Counted from the first letter of the stretch, positions 7,217-15,114 are shown. The stretch is DNA of 64,000 nucleotides from CAMTWZ01 sp041749075 (GCA_041749075.1 JBGTBY010000022.1:61196-125195); one strand, 5' to 3'. Made by a program: numbers and translations. Notes: generated by a model not told the origin, from the letters alone.

Positions 7217-9778
7217 TTGATCACCATCCCTGAAAGCAGTTTAGAAAAGCTCGGCTTCGAATCCATCCGAGCCATCACTCAGGCGCACTGCACGTCCGAG
7301 ATGGGGGAGGAATGGCTTCAGGCGTTGGCGCCTTCGTCGGATCGGGATGTGGTTCTGACTCGCCTGTCGCGGACCTCGGAATTGATGTCGCAGTACCGTT
7401 TCGCCGATCCGTTGCCGCTTCCTCCATTGGCTGATACCCGCGATGCGATGAAGCGTGCGCGTCCGGAAGGATCCATGCTCGACCCCGATTCTTTCCTCCG
7501 TCTGTTCCAGATCGCCCATTCGTCGCGCCGTATCCGTCAATATTTTTCACAGCGCGAAGATGCATTCCCAAGCATGGCGAAGTGGTCGGAACCGCTGGTA
7601 CCTCTCAAAGCTGTTGAGGACGCCATCCTCGCCGTCATCACCGACACCGGTCTCATCCGCGACAACGCCTCCCCCGAATTGCAGCAAATCCGGAAATCGC
7701 TGCAATCACGGCGCAATGATTTGCGCACCGCCTTGGCTCGAATCCTTCGTCAGGCATCGAAAGACGGAATTCTGAGCGAAAACGAACCCACGATCCGTGG
7801 TGGACGCATGGTTTTGGCCATCCGCGCCGAGCACAAACGCCGCATCAGCGGGTTCATCCACGACACCTCGGCCACCGGACACACCGTCTATCTCGAACCC
7901 GCCGATGTGCTTCACATCAACAATGATATTCGTCAACTCGAGCAGGATGAGCTTCGCGAGATCGAACGCATTTTACGTAATCTGACCAGTGTGATCCGTG
8001 AACATCGCATCCCGTTGGAACGCAACGGATTGCTGTTAGGAGAATTGGATGGGATGCGATCCGTTTCCATCGTGTCGTGCGGGTGGAATGGGGTTATCGC
8101 CGACCTCCGAAAAGATGGGAAAATTGTGCTGATGGGGGCGAGAAATCCTATCCTTGGGATCGTTGTGAGTCGTGAGTCGAAAGTCGGGGAAGCCCACTCA
8201 CCACTCACGACTACCCAAGTCGTTCCATTAAATCTAGAGCTGGGTAGGACCGAACAAGGCCTCATCATCACCGGCCCCAATGCGGGCGGGAAGTCGGTCG
8301 CGCTGAAAACCGTCGGACTCTGTGTGCTTCTCACCCAATCCGGTTTCGCGATTCCGGCTGATGAAGGCTCCGGCATGCCATTGATTGATGTCCTTTCGGT
8401 CGATATGGGTGATGACCAATCCATCGAGAATGATTTATCCACGTTTTCGAGTAGGTTAGCTTGGATCAGAGACACGTTAAACGTAGACAGTAGGCCGTAT
8501 ACCGTAGGTCGTGAAGAGGGACCACGGTCTACGTTGATTCTTATCGATGAAGCCGCATCTGGCACCGATCCCGAGGAGGGCGTGGCGTTGTATCAGGCGC
8601 TGATGGAGACCTTGCTCGAGCGCGGGGCGAGGCTGATCGTAACCACCCATCACGGGGCCTTGAAGGTGTTCGCCCACAATCATCCGGGGATGGTGAACGG
8701 GTCGATGGAATTCGATCGGGAGGGGATGTCGCCCACGTACAGATTTAGGAAGGGGATTCCAGGAAGCAGTTATGCGTTCGAAATCGCGCAACGGATCGGG
8801 GTTCCGACATCGCTCACACAAAAAGCTCGTGCCCTCATTGGCGACAATCGGAATACCTTGGAAGGACTCATTGCCGACCTCGAAACCGCAACGAAGGCCG
8901 CATCCGACCATGAAAAAGACCTCGCTACACAACTAAAAACGGCGAATCGGCTGATTTCTGAGTATAAGGAAAAGCTTCAGACGATGACCCACGAGCGCGA
9001 TAAGATCCGTGAAAAGGCGCTGATCGAGGCGAAATCCATCATGATGGAAGCGAATCGGACGGTCGAGCGCGTTGTGGAGGAGATCCGCGTGGCGAATGCG
9101 TCGAAAGAGGCGATTAAGAAGGCCCGAAAAGAACTTCGTGATGGCGCAGAGCCCGGTGAACCCACCCCCGGCCCCTCCCTCCTCGATCCGCCGACGGATC
9201 TCGCAAGGAGGGGTGAAGAACCCACCCCCGGCCTAAACGATTCCCATGATGGTGCAGAGCCCGGCGAACCCACCCCCGGCCCCTCCCTCCCCGATCCGAA
9301 GACGGACCGGGCAAGGAGGGGGGATTGGGTCCGCCTCCGGGGCACCGAAACGACCGGCGAAATCGTCGAAATATCCGGTAAAAACGCCTTCCTAATGGTG
9401 AACGGAATGAAGATGCGTGCGAAATTGGATTCACTAGACGTAGACCGTAGACCGAATACCGTAGACGGCAAGAAAATCAAATCGTCGAGCGGATGGACAT
9501 TGATCAACTCGGATCCGGATGACACGGCCCACGGTCTACGGTCTACGGTCCTCGATTTAAGAGGCATGCGCGGTGAGGAAGCCGTGGCGGAAGTGGAGCG
9601 ATTTGTGGACCAGGGCTTCGCGGCCGGACTCCAACTCCTCGAAATCATCCATGGCAAGGGTGATGGCATCCTTCGGAAACGCATCCATGAGTATTTGCGG
9701 CAGAGAAAAGACGTGTCATCCTTCCGCCTCGCACCGTGGGAGCAGGGTGGGCCGGGGGTGACTCTTGTTGGTGGTTAG
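7217..9778 (+). CDS. mutS2: MutS2 endonuclease/ATPase with repeat-encoded insertions
   Basis: MutS2 homologue. Members act on branched DNA or collided ribosomes, with an ABC-type ATPase core and a C-terminal Smr nuclease domain. Visible parts: N-terminal core MITIPESSLEKLGF, clamp region, Walker A GPNAGGKS near residue 352, Walker B LILIDEAASGTDPEEG near 440, coiled coil about 560-640, and Smr motifs LDLRG and HGKGDGILRKRI. At 853 aa it is longer than usual (about 780-800). The excess comes from in-frame pieces of dispersed repeats at about 8163-8216, 8477-8537, 9157-9327, 9440-9473 and 9532-9552. All five leave the ATPase and Smr motifs intact. The start is TTG 7217, supported by the conserved IPESSLEKLGF. 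Confidence 0.93.
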   Translation: MITIPESSLEKLGFESIRAITQAHCTSEMGEEWLQALAPSSDRDVVLTRLSRTSELMSQYRFADPLPLPPLADTRDAMKRARPEGSMLDPDSFLRLFQIAHSSRRIRQYFSQREDAFPSMAKWSEPLVPLKAVEDAILAVITDTGLIRDNASPELQQIRKSLQSRRNDLRTALARILRQASKDGILSENEPTIRGGRMVLAIRAEHKRRISGFIHDTSATGHTVYLEPADVLHINNDIRQLEQDELREIERILRNLTSVIREHRIPLERNGLLLGELDGMRSVSIVSCGWNGVIADLRKDGKIVLMGARNPILGIVVSRESKVGEAHSPLTTTQVVPLNLELGRTEQGLIITGPNAGGKSVALKTVGLCVLLTQSGFAIPADEGSGMPLIDVLSVDMGDDQSIENDLSTFSSRLAWIRDTLNVDSRPYTVGREEGPRSTLILIDEAASGTDPEEGVALYQALMETLLERGARLIVTTHHGALKVFAHNHPGMVNGSMEFDREGMSPTYRFRKGIPGSSYAFEIAQRIGVPTSLTQKARALIGDNRNTLEGLIADLETATKAASDHEKDLATQLKTANRLISEYKEKLQTMTHERDKIREKALIEAKSIMMEANRTVERVVEEIRVANASKEAIKKARKELRDGAEPGEPTPGPSLLDPPTDLARRGEEPTPGLNDSHDGAEPGEPTPGPSLPDPKTDRARRGDWVRLRGTETTGEIVEISGKNAFLMVNGMKMRAKLDSLDVDRRPNTVDGKKIKSSSGWTLINSDPDDTAHGLRSTVLDLRGMRGEEAVAEVERFVDQGFAAGLQLLEIIHGKGDGILRKRIHEYLRQRKDVSSFRLAPWEQGGPGVTLVGG

Positions 9779-9994
9779 TTGTATGTGAGTCGTGAGTAGG
9801 ACTTTGTTAGTGGTTTGTGGTTGGTCGTTAGTTGTATATCTCGAAGTGCTTTCAGGCCGCATAAGTTGATTAAGTTGGATCCGACTCACGACTCACAACT
9901 CCTACTAACAACAAGCAACTAACCACAAACAACTAACGACAAACGTGTTGTCCGTATCTTACCACGAACAACATACAACAAACAACTAACGAGT
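9779..9994. repeat. Inverted pair of GTGAGTCGTGAG / GTTAGTGGTTTGTGG repeats
   Basis: No gene. The left arm (9783-9838) reads GTGAGTCGTGAGT and GTTAGTGGTTTGTGG; the right arm (9893-9945) is its inverse, ACTCACGACTCACAAC followed by AACTAACCACAAACAAC. They are separated by a unique stretch of about 50 bp. A third block of the ACAAACAAC type (9961-9990) runs up to the TTG start of the phosphoesterase. The same words occur inside mutS2 (8163-8216) and at 14046-14085. Confidence 0.75.
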
Positions 9995-10732
9995 TTGAAA
10001 GTCGCCCTCATTTCCGACATCCATGCCAATTTGGCCGCACTCGAAGCTGTGTTGAAACATCTCGACCAGCAAGCTCCTGATGCGATCTATTGCCTGGGCG
10101 ATCTGGTCGGATATGGCCCCCAACCGAATGAGGTGATCGACATCATCCGTGCCCGGAACATCCCCTGTGTGGAAGGAAATCACGATGCCGGTGTCACCGG
10201 ACACATGCCACTCGACCATTTCCGCGAACCCAACCGCAGCGTCATCGACTGGACCCGCAAAAACCTCACCCCAGAAAATCTCGCGTATTTAAAGAGTTTG
10301 CCACTCACACGGACGGTTGAATTCGATCCGATTCCCACGTCCCACGTCCCACGTCCCACGGTCTACGTTGTCCACGCAAGTCCCGTCGAACCCCACAAAT
10401 GGCAGTACTTGAATTCGGCGGTGAAATGTCGGCAGGCACTTGATGCGGTGCCGCATGACATCGTATGCGTCGGACATACCCACATCCCCGGTATCGTGGC
10501 GAATGAGTTGGGTGTGTTCGGGATGGAGAAGGGATATCGGTACGTCGTCAATCCGGGTGCGGTCGGACAATCGCGCGATGAAGACCCCCGCGCCGCATAT
10601 GCCATTCTCGATTTGGATGCGTTCACCTGCACGTTCCACCGGATATCGTATCCGGTTTCGGAAACACTCGACGCGTATCGCGCCCTGGGGATGGATACTG
10701 CGACGGGGATGAGGTTGATGCATTTATCGTAG
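9995..10732 (+). CDS. Calcineurin-like metallophosphoesterase (YfcE/MJ0936 type)
   Basis: Cytoplasmic binuclear-metal phosphoesterase of 245 aa. All metal motifs are present in order: SDIHAN (residues 7-12), LGDLVGYGP (35-43), EGNHD (near 58-62), VVHASP and VGHTHIPG. Family members hydrolyse phosphodiesters or nucleotides; the substrate is unknown. The loop between the NHD helix and the VHASP strand contains PIPTSHVPRPTVYV, encoded by a CCCACGTCCCACGT plus GGTCTACG repeat (10337-10371). The inverse of that repeat stands just behind the gene (10775-10795). The TTG at 9995 gives a proper first strand, MKVALISDIHAN. Confidence 0.88.
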   Translation: MKVALISDIHANLAALEAVLKHLDQQAPDAIYCLGDLVGYGPQPNEVIDIIRARNIPCVEGNHDAGVTGHMPLDHFREPNRSVIDWTRKNLTPENLAYLKSLPLTRTVEFDPIPTSHVPRPTVYVVHASPVEPHKWQYLNSAVKCRQALDAVPHDIVCVGHTHIPGIVANELGVFGMEKGYRYVVNPGAVGQSRDEDPRAAYAILDLDAFTCTFHRISYPVSETLDAYRALGMDTATGMRLMHLS

Positions 10733-11081
10733 ACCGTGGGTCGTAGACGGTAGACCGTAGGCCGGAATACGAGGGACGTGGGACGTGGGACGAAAAGAGA
10801 CTGTGAAAAAAATCTGTGGAATCTGAGCAGATATTCTAGATAACTATATAAAAAGCGCTGAAATAGACAGCTTGGGTGCTGGTATTTTTTAATAAGTAGT
10901 ACTTGCGGACAGTATAACTCTATTCATATCGTACGACGAACCCCGCTACTACATCGGAATGCGCGTTTTTACGATGCTGATCCGTTGAATTAGTTATTTA
11001 TAACGTTGGACTTGCGGACAGTATCTCCTTCATCTACGAATAGCCCTGAAGCAAAACCTTTCGATCAACAGACTCCATTCT
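10733..11081. repeat. Repeat-filled gap: GTAGACC units and CTTGCGGACAG repeat copies
   Basis: No gene in 349 bp. It starts with GTAGACCGTGGGTCGTAGACGG-like words (10729-10768) and GGGACGTGGGACGTGGGACG (10774-10795). A full copy of the dispersed 130-bp repeat follows (10801-10935; AATCTGTGGAATCTGAGC to ACTTGCGGACAGTATAAC). A partial right-end copy sits at about 10985-11070, immediately before the first toxin gene. Confidence 0.75.
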
Positions 11082-11366
11082 TCACAACTTCAGTCGGTCG
11101 GGGTTCTGTCTGATATCCCAAATCGCCGCAATGACGATCATATCCGGTTTGATGAGATAATAAATCCGATAGTTGGAAATAATCAGAAATCGAAAGCCAG
11201 GAATAATCGATTTTCGACCACTTTCCGGAAATCGTTTGAGTGATTCAATCAATTGTGCGATCTGACCCAATAAACGATCCGCTGATCCAAAATGCTGAAT
11301 TCCATATTCCTCAATCTGGGTCCAATGGTTCACCGCGTTGGTCGACCAAACTATTTTTTTTGCCAT
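11082..11366 (-). CDS. RelE/ParE-superfamily toxin (TA module 1)
   Basis: A protein of 94 aa with the RelE/ParE fold pattern: MAKKIVWSTNAVNHWTQIEEY, a helical hairpin, RFPESGR, then FRFLIISNYRIYYLI and a terminal strand with IWDIRQNP. The last motif and the basic residues fit ParE-like or RelE-like toxins. Target (gyrase or ribosome-bound mRNA) is unknown. The start overlaps the end of the antitoxin gene by 16 bases, and both are transcribed leftwards. The pair stands between two copies of the CTTGCGGACAG repeat. Confidence 0.82.
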   Translation of the reverse strand: MAKKIVWSTNAVNHWTQIEEYGIQHFGSADRLLGQIAQLIESLKRFPESGRKSIIPGFRFLIISNYRIYYLIKPDMIVIAAIWDIRQNPDRLKL

Positions 11367-11533
11367 GAATGGACGGATTTCACAACATTCTCATGAGTGA
11401 CAACACGTCCATTTTGATAATCAGACTCGGCTTCCAGCAGAACACGAATTTGTTCCGGAGTGAGCGATTCCTCACTTGGCAAATCGTTCAGATGCAGGTG
11501 TATGCCTAGGTCATTTTTTTTCTTGCGATCCAT
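11351..11533 (-). CDS. Antitoxin of TA module 1
   Basis: A 60-aa acidic to neutral protein directly upstream of the RelE/ParE-type toxin and overlapping it by 16 bp, the normal order for type II modules. SEESLTPEQIRVLLEAESDYQNGRVVTHENVVKSVHSW resembles the toxin-binding tail of ParD/RHH-adjacent or Phd-like antitoxins; no clear DNA-binding fold is visible. Assignment rests mostly on position. The region upstream (11534-11710) is nearly the same sequence as that upstream of the second antitoxin, so the two modules probably share promoter architecture. Confidence 0.7.
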   Translation of the reverse strand: MDRKKKNDLGIHLHLNDLPSEESLTPEQIRVLLEAESDYQNGRVVTHENVVKSVHSWQKK

Positions 11534-11725
11534 AAGGCAATCTAATCAACGACTTGCCGAGAAGCAAAGCCTTTCGTTACGTAAAAAATCTGTGGAATCT
11601 GTGCAGATTTCAACGCACACTACATACCAATCGCTTAAATAGGTTACTTAGAGCCCGATATTTTTTTATAAGTATAACTTGCGGACAGTATAACTATATA
11701 AGATGCAAGATGCAGCATCTTAAGC
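11534..11725. repeat. Dispersed 130-bp repeat, copy between the two TA modules
   Basis: From AATCAACGACTTGCCG and CTTTCGTTACG, through AAAAAATCTGTGGAATCTG, to AACTTGCGGACAGTATAAC and TATATAAGATGCAAGATGC. The whole segment aligns with 12181-12365 in the same order and direction. Because both copies lie directly upstream of a leftward antitoxin gene, they probably include the TA promoters on the minus strand. Confidence 0.85.
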
Positions 11726-12040
11726 CTACTTCGGCATTCTTGACATGTGCTCAATCGAAATGATGCGGATTTCATCATCACGCTCGATGAAGTTGATGAA
11801 CCAACTCATGCAGATAGCACGACGATAACCAGGCAGAATTGGATGCTCCGGATAGGCGGATGGAATCGTCGGAATCAACGCAATCCGATCCAAAATCGCA
11901 TTGATGACATCATCGGCAGGCTTGTCGGCTTTGTGATCTGCGCTGATGTAAGCATGCAACAGGGCCAACTGACGAATCGACGTTCTCGATAAAACTACTC
12001 GTTTAGGGCTGTCTTGCCGGTCTTGGTCTTGCGTTTCCAT
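11726..12040 (-). CDS. RelE/ParE-superfamily toxin (TA module 2)
   Basis: A protein of 104 aa. The conserved part is VVLSRTSIRQLALLHAYISAD, a helical middle, HPILPGYRRAICMSWFINFIERDDEIRIISIEH, which follows the strand order of RelE/ParE toxins. The reading frame overlaps the antitoxin by 46 bp, so the first dozen residues (METQDQDRQDSP) may not belong to the domain and a later start is possible. It is not closely similar to the toxin at 11082-11366, so the tandem modules are not a simple duplication although their flanks are. Confidence 0.8.
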   Translation of the reverse strand: METQDQDRQDSPKRVVLSRTSIRQLALLHAYISADHKADKPADDVINAILDRIALIPTIPSAYPEHPILPGYRRAICMSWFINFIERDDEIRIISIEHMSRMPK

Positions 12041-12180
12041 TCAAATTGAACGTGTTCAATGGGGGTGAACGGACCTTTTTGCGCTTCAAGAGCCATTTCA
12101 ATCACCTGTTTCCGATCAAAGGGCTTGCCAGGCAATGCCATTAAGTCGATAGAGTGATTTGGCTGTGAATTTGGTTTCAT
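11995..12180 (-). CDS. Antitoxin of TA module 2
   Basis: A 61-aa protein upstream of and overlapping the toxin gene by 46 bp. SIDLMALPGKPFDRKQVIEMALEAQKGPFTPIEHVQFEWKRK shows a hydrophilic, possibly partly unfolded protein. No DNA-binding motif is recognised. The call depends on operon position next to a RelE/ParE-like toxin. Upstream lies another copy of the conserved repeat. Confidence 0.65.
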   Translation of the reverse strand: MKPNSQPNHSIDLMALPGKPFDRKQVIEMALEAQKGPFTPIEHVQFEWKRKTKTGKTALNE

Positions 12181-12568
12181 TTCGCAAATTAATCAACGAC
12201 GAATCGCGAACCAACATCTTTCGTTACGTAAAAAATCTGTGAAATCTGTGCGGATTTTGGGTTACACTGCATACCTATCGCTGAATATGACTACGTGATG
12301 CTCGATATATTTTTATAAGTGAAGCTTGCGGACAGTATAACTATATAAGATGCAAGATGCCGGATGCAAGACGCTGGATGCTCTTCTTACAGCCCTTATT
12401 TGAATGCCCCCGGCTAAAGCCGAGGGTGAGCGTTTCGAGTTTCGAAAGCATCCAGCTTCCTGCATCTTGCATCCTGCTTCTTCCTTGTCTCTCAACCCTT
12501 ATCTCTCCTTTTTTCCCTATATTAAGCACCGAGAGAAAGAGAGACCCCAGCAACTTAAGTTCAATCAC
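12181..12568. repeat. Leader of the polysaccharide locus: dispersed repeat copy and heptamer-like words
   Basis: Contains the third in-series copy of the dispersed repeat (12225-12350; AAAAAATCTGTGAAATCTG to GCTTGCGGACAGTATAAC). Next are GATGCAAGATGCCGGATGC words (12350-12382) and, near 12445, their inverse (CATCCAGCTTCCTGCATC). Between them CCCCCGGCTAAAGCCGAGGG (12411-12430) is an imperfect palindrome related to one at 40216. The part from 12490 to 12568 is probably the 5' leader of the antiterminator gene. Confidence 0.7.
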
Positions 12569-13090
12569 GTGAGCGAGACCGTCTGGCGGGCGTATTATTG
12601 CAAGCCCCGTCACGAAAAGAAAGCCAAAGAGCGCTTGGAAGCCGCGGGGTTCACCGTGTTCTGCCCCCTCATCAAAACGAAGGTGAAGTGGAGCGACCGC
12701 TGGAAGAAAGTCCAGAAACCCGCCATGCCCGGCTATCTATTCGCCAAGGTGGATGAAGCCGGACGAGTCGCCGTCCTTCAAGACGAATCGATCTTCAATT
12801 GCGTCTTCTGGAACAAAAAACCGGTTTCGATATTAGACGCTGAAATCGACGCCATTCGTTTCCTGCTCGATCACGCCGAAGAAATCACCCTCGAACCGTC
12901 GCGCCCCCAGATTCCCGCCGGATCCACCGTTCGACTCGACCACGGACCCTTCGCCGGTCACGATCTCATCGTTCTCGACACCTCGCGGAATACGGCACGA
13001 TTGACGTTGCCCGCTCTGGGATGTGTGTTGGTTGCGAAGTTGGGGGCTCTTTCAGTGATAGGGGAAGGTCCTTCGCTTCACTCAGGATGA
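12569..13090 (+). CDS. UpxY/LoaP-type NusG paralogue (transcription antiterminator)
   Basis: Specialised NusG protein of 173 aa. The NGN domain is clear: WRAYYCKPRHEKKAKERLEAAGFTVFCPL, then MPGYLFAKVD. A C-terminal KOW-like part contains VRLDHGPFAGHDLIVLD. Such paralogues (UpxY in Bacteroides capsule operons) travel with RNA polymerase through one long operon, so this is probably the regulator of the polysaccharide genes that follow. GTG 12569 is preferred to the open frame from 12404, whose translation is only repeat DNA. The last residues (GEGPSLHSG) and the TGA stop are supplied by a GGTCCTTCGC...CTCAGGATGACA repeat, so the original C terminus was probably different. Confidence 0.85.
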   Translation: MSETVWRAYYCKPRHEKKAKERLEAAGFTVFCPLIKTKVKWSDRWKKVQKPAMPGYLFAKVDEAGRVAVLQDESIFNCVFWNKKPVSILDAEIDAIRFLLDHAEEITLEPSRPQIPAGSTVRLDHGPFAGHDLIVLDTSRNTARLTLPALGCVLVAKLGALSVIGEGPSLHSG

Positions 13091-13444
13091 CAGATGAAGA
13101 GATGAAACGATGAAGAGACTCGATGACGCAACGAAGGGAAAAGCCCTTCATCATTTTATCGTTTCATCCTTTCATCTCTTCTTGGTTTTGCATACTTTTA
13201 TTACTCACCCGTAGCACTTTATGTGACTTACGTAGGCGAAGCCACGTCCTGAGCGAAGCGAAGGACCCTTTCGGAAAGACGAAAAGATTAAAAGATGAAA
13301 TGATGAAGGGCTTTCGTCTTTTCGTCTTTTCATCGCTTCATCAACTGCCATAGGCAGTCTTTATCTCTTCATCGTTTCATCCCTTCATCACCTGCCGCAG
13401 GCAGGCTTCATCTTTTCATCATCAGAGCCCCCGTCCCAAGCACC
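13091..13444. repeat. GATGAAACGATGAAG-type inverted repeats and TCATCCTGAG repeat
   Basis: No gene in 354 bp. GATGAAACGATGAAGAG (13097-13113) faces its inverse TCATTTTATCGTTTCATC (13151-13168). A second set follows: AAAAGATGAAATGATGAAGG against repeated TTTTCATCGCTTCATC words up to 13425. Small palindromes CTGCCATAGGCAG (13346) and CCTGCCGCAGGCAGG (13391) interrupt the array. CCTGAGCGAAGCGAAGGACC lies at 13249-13268. Confidence 0.75.
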
Positions 13445-13957
13445 GTGCTTGAATCATTGATCCAATCCCGCACCCGCCTTCGCCTCCTTACCCGGTTCTT
13501 CCTGAACCCGGAGCAAGGCGGCTATCTTCGCGGACTGGAAAAAGAGCTCGGTGAAAACTCGAACGCCCTCCGCATCGAGCTGAACCGCTTCGAAGAAGCC
13601 GGACTCGTCACCGCCGAATGGAAAGGCCAGCGCAAATGGTTCCATGTGAACCGCGCGTTTCCGATGTTCGCCGAACTCCACAGCATCGCCCTCAAGCATT
13701 TCGGGATCGATCAGGTGGTGGACAACGTGCTTCGCAAGATCGGGGATGTGGATGCCGTCTACCTGGTGGGACCCCTCGCCGGCGGACTCGATTCAGACAC
13801 CATCTCCGTACTCATCGTGGCGCATGATGTGGATACGAAAGCGCTCGACCGCCTCGTTGCCAAAGCCGAAACCCTGATCAGTCGCTCCATTCGCTGCACC
13901 GTTCTGGAACCTAGCTCCGAGCTACCGATCGTAGTGCCTCATTTGCGACTTTTGTGA
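13445..13957 (+). CDS. Winged-helix protein with nucleotidyltransferase-like C-terminal half
   Basis: A protein of 170 aa. Residues 1-75 form a winged helix-turn-helix (RLRLLTRFFLNPEQGGYLRG, NALRIELNRFEEAGLV, then a basic wing GQRKWFHVN). The second half, VYLVGPLAGGLDSDTISVLIV, looks like the first strands of a minimal nucleotidyltransferase (the GSxARG...SDxDLxV pattern), but the catalytic Ser/Arg and Asp residues are not convincingly present. It may be an inactive sensor domain. wHTH-NTase proteins of this kind are often found at the front of Bacteroidota polysaccharide loci. GTG start at 13445. DNA-binding regulation of the EPS genes is an inference from position. Confidence 0.65.
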   Translation: MLESLIQSRTRLRLLTRFFLNPEQGGYLRGLEKELGENSNALRIELNRFEEAGLVTAEWKGQRKWFHVNRAFPMFAELHSIALKHFGIDQVVDNVLRKIGDVDAVYLVGPLAGGLDSDTISVLIVAHDVDTKALDRLVAKAETLISRSIRCTVLEPSSELPIVVPHLRLL

Positions 13958-14045
13958 CTGTAAAAGGGTATCTTGCCAACGTGAAAATGTTAAAGCGTGA
14001 AAGCGTGAAAGCGTAAGACAAGTACTCAGGTACTCAAGTAAAGAC

Positions 14046-15029
14046 GTGCCACTAACAACAAACGACAAACAACCAACTACCATCTTGGTAACAGGAGGTG
14101 CCGGGTTCATCGGCAGCCATTTGTGTGACGCCCTGCTGGGATTGGGACACCGCGTGATCGCGTTCGACAACTTCGATTCGTTCTATGGTCGGGATGTCAA
14201 ACTTCGGAACCTCGCGCAGGCGCTCGAGCATCCGAATTTCACGCTGGTTGAGGGAGACATCCGCGATGCGGATGCGGTTGGCGCGCTATCCCATGTCGGA
14301 ATCAACGCCATCGTGCATCTGGCGGCCTTGGCGGGTGTGCGTCCGTCGATCGAAGAGCCGGCCCGCTATTATGATGTGAATGTGATGGGGACCCAAGTGC
14401 TCCTCGATTTCGCGAAGACGAACAGCATTCAGCAATTCGTGTTCGCCTCATCGAGCAGCGTGTATGGCAACTGTCCGAACGTGCCCTGGACCGAAGACGA
14501 GCCGAATTTGCGGCCCATCAGTCCGTACGCGTCCACCAAATTGGCCGGCGAGCATATGGGACACGTGTACAGCCACTTATACGGCATCCGGTTCATCGGA
14601 TTGCGCTTTTTCACCGTTTTTGGTCCACGGCAACGGCCCGATCTGGCCATCCACAAATTCTCGAAGATGATCCTGGCTGGCGAGACGATTCCCTTCTTCG
14701 GGGATGGGACCACCGGACGCGATTACACCTTCGTATCCGACACCGTGAGCGGCATCATCGGCGCGTTGACCTACGACAAGACCGACTACGAGATCTTCAA
14801 CCTCGGCAACCACCGCGTGGTGACCCTCACGAACATGGTGGAAGCCATCGAAACCGCCGTCGGCCGCAAAGCCACTCTCAACCGCCTCCCCATGCAAGCC
14901 GGCGACGTCGATCAAACCTGCGCCGATGTCGAAAAAGCCGGCAGATTAATCGGATATGCTCCCGAAACGTCGTTCGAGCATGGACTAGAACATTTCAATC
15001 AATGGATGATATCAGGTGTGAACACTTGA
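14046..15029 (+). CDS. NAD-dependent epimerase, UDP-glucuronate 4-epimerase type
   Basis: Extended SDR enzyme of 327 aa that interconverts UDP-sugars for polysaccharide synthesis. The Rossmann motif TGGAGFIG is at residues 16-23, the catalytic pair is Tyr161 and Lys165 in SPYASTK, and FDNFDSFYGRDVK plus RFFTVFGPRQRPD resemble UDP-glucuronate 4-epimerases. Exact sugar is not certain. Both ends of the gene lie in repeat DNA. The GTG start and residues 2-12 are encoded by an ACAAACGACAAACAACC repeat. The last residues and TGA come from an ACTTGAGTACTTGAGCACTT repeat (15021-15082), whose inverse precedes the gene at 14019-14041. The native start could be an internal TTG. Confidence 0.85.
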   Translation: MPLTTNDKQPTTILVTGGAGFIGSHLCDALLGLGHRVIAFDNFDSFYGRDVKLRNLAQALEHPNFTLVEGDIRDADAVGALSHVGINAIVHLAALAGVRPSIEEPARYYDVNVMGTQVLLDFAKTNSIQQFVFASSSSVYGNCPNVPWTEDEPNLRPISPYASTKLAGEHMGHVYSHLYGIRFIGLRFFTVFGPRQRPDLAIHKFSKMILAGETIPFFGDGTTGRDYTFVSDTVSGIIGALTYDKTDYEIFNLGNHRVVTLTNMVEAIETAVGRKATLNRLPMQAGDVDQTCADVEKAGRLIGYAPETSFEHGLEHFNQWMISGVNT

Positions 15030-15114
15030 GTACTTGAGCACTTGAGTACCTGAACCTGAGTACTTGAGCACTTGAGTACCTGATCCCCAATTACCAACTA
15101 CCAACTACCTTCGA
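15030..15114. repeat. ACTTGAGTACTTGAG tandem repeat
   Basis: Short words of the form GTACTTGAGCACTTGAGTACCTGA repeated in tandem from about 15021 to 15082, continuing from the 3' end of the epimerase gene. The inverted form (AAGTACTCAGGTACTCAAGT) lies upstream of the same gene at 14022-14041, so the epimerase gene is bracketed by inverted copies. Confidence 0.75.

Noticed and set aside
10801..12365. Chromosomal integron
   Set aside because: Cassette-like order is suggestive, but no integrase is present in the window and the repeats lack clear GTTRRRY/RYYYAAC ends, so only the repeat arrangement is reported.
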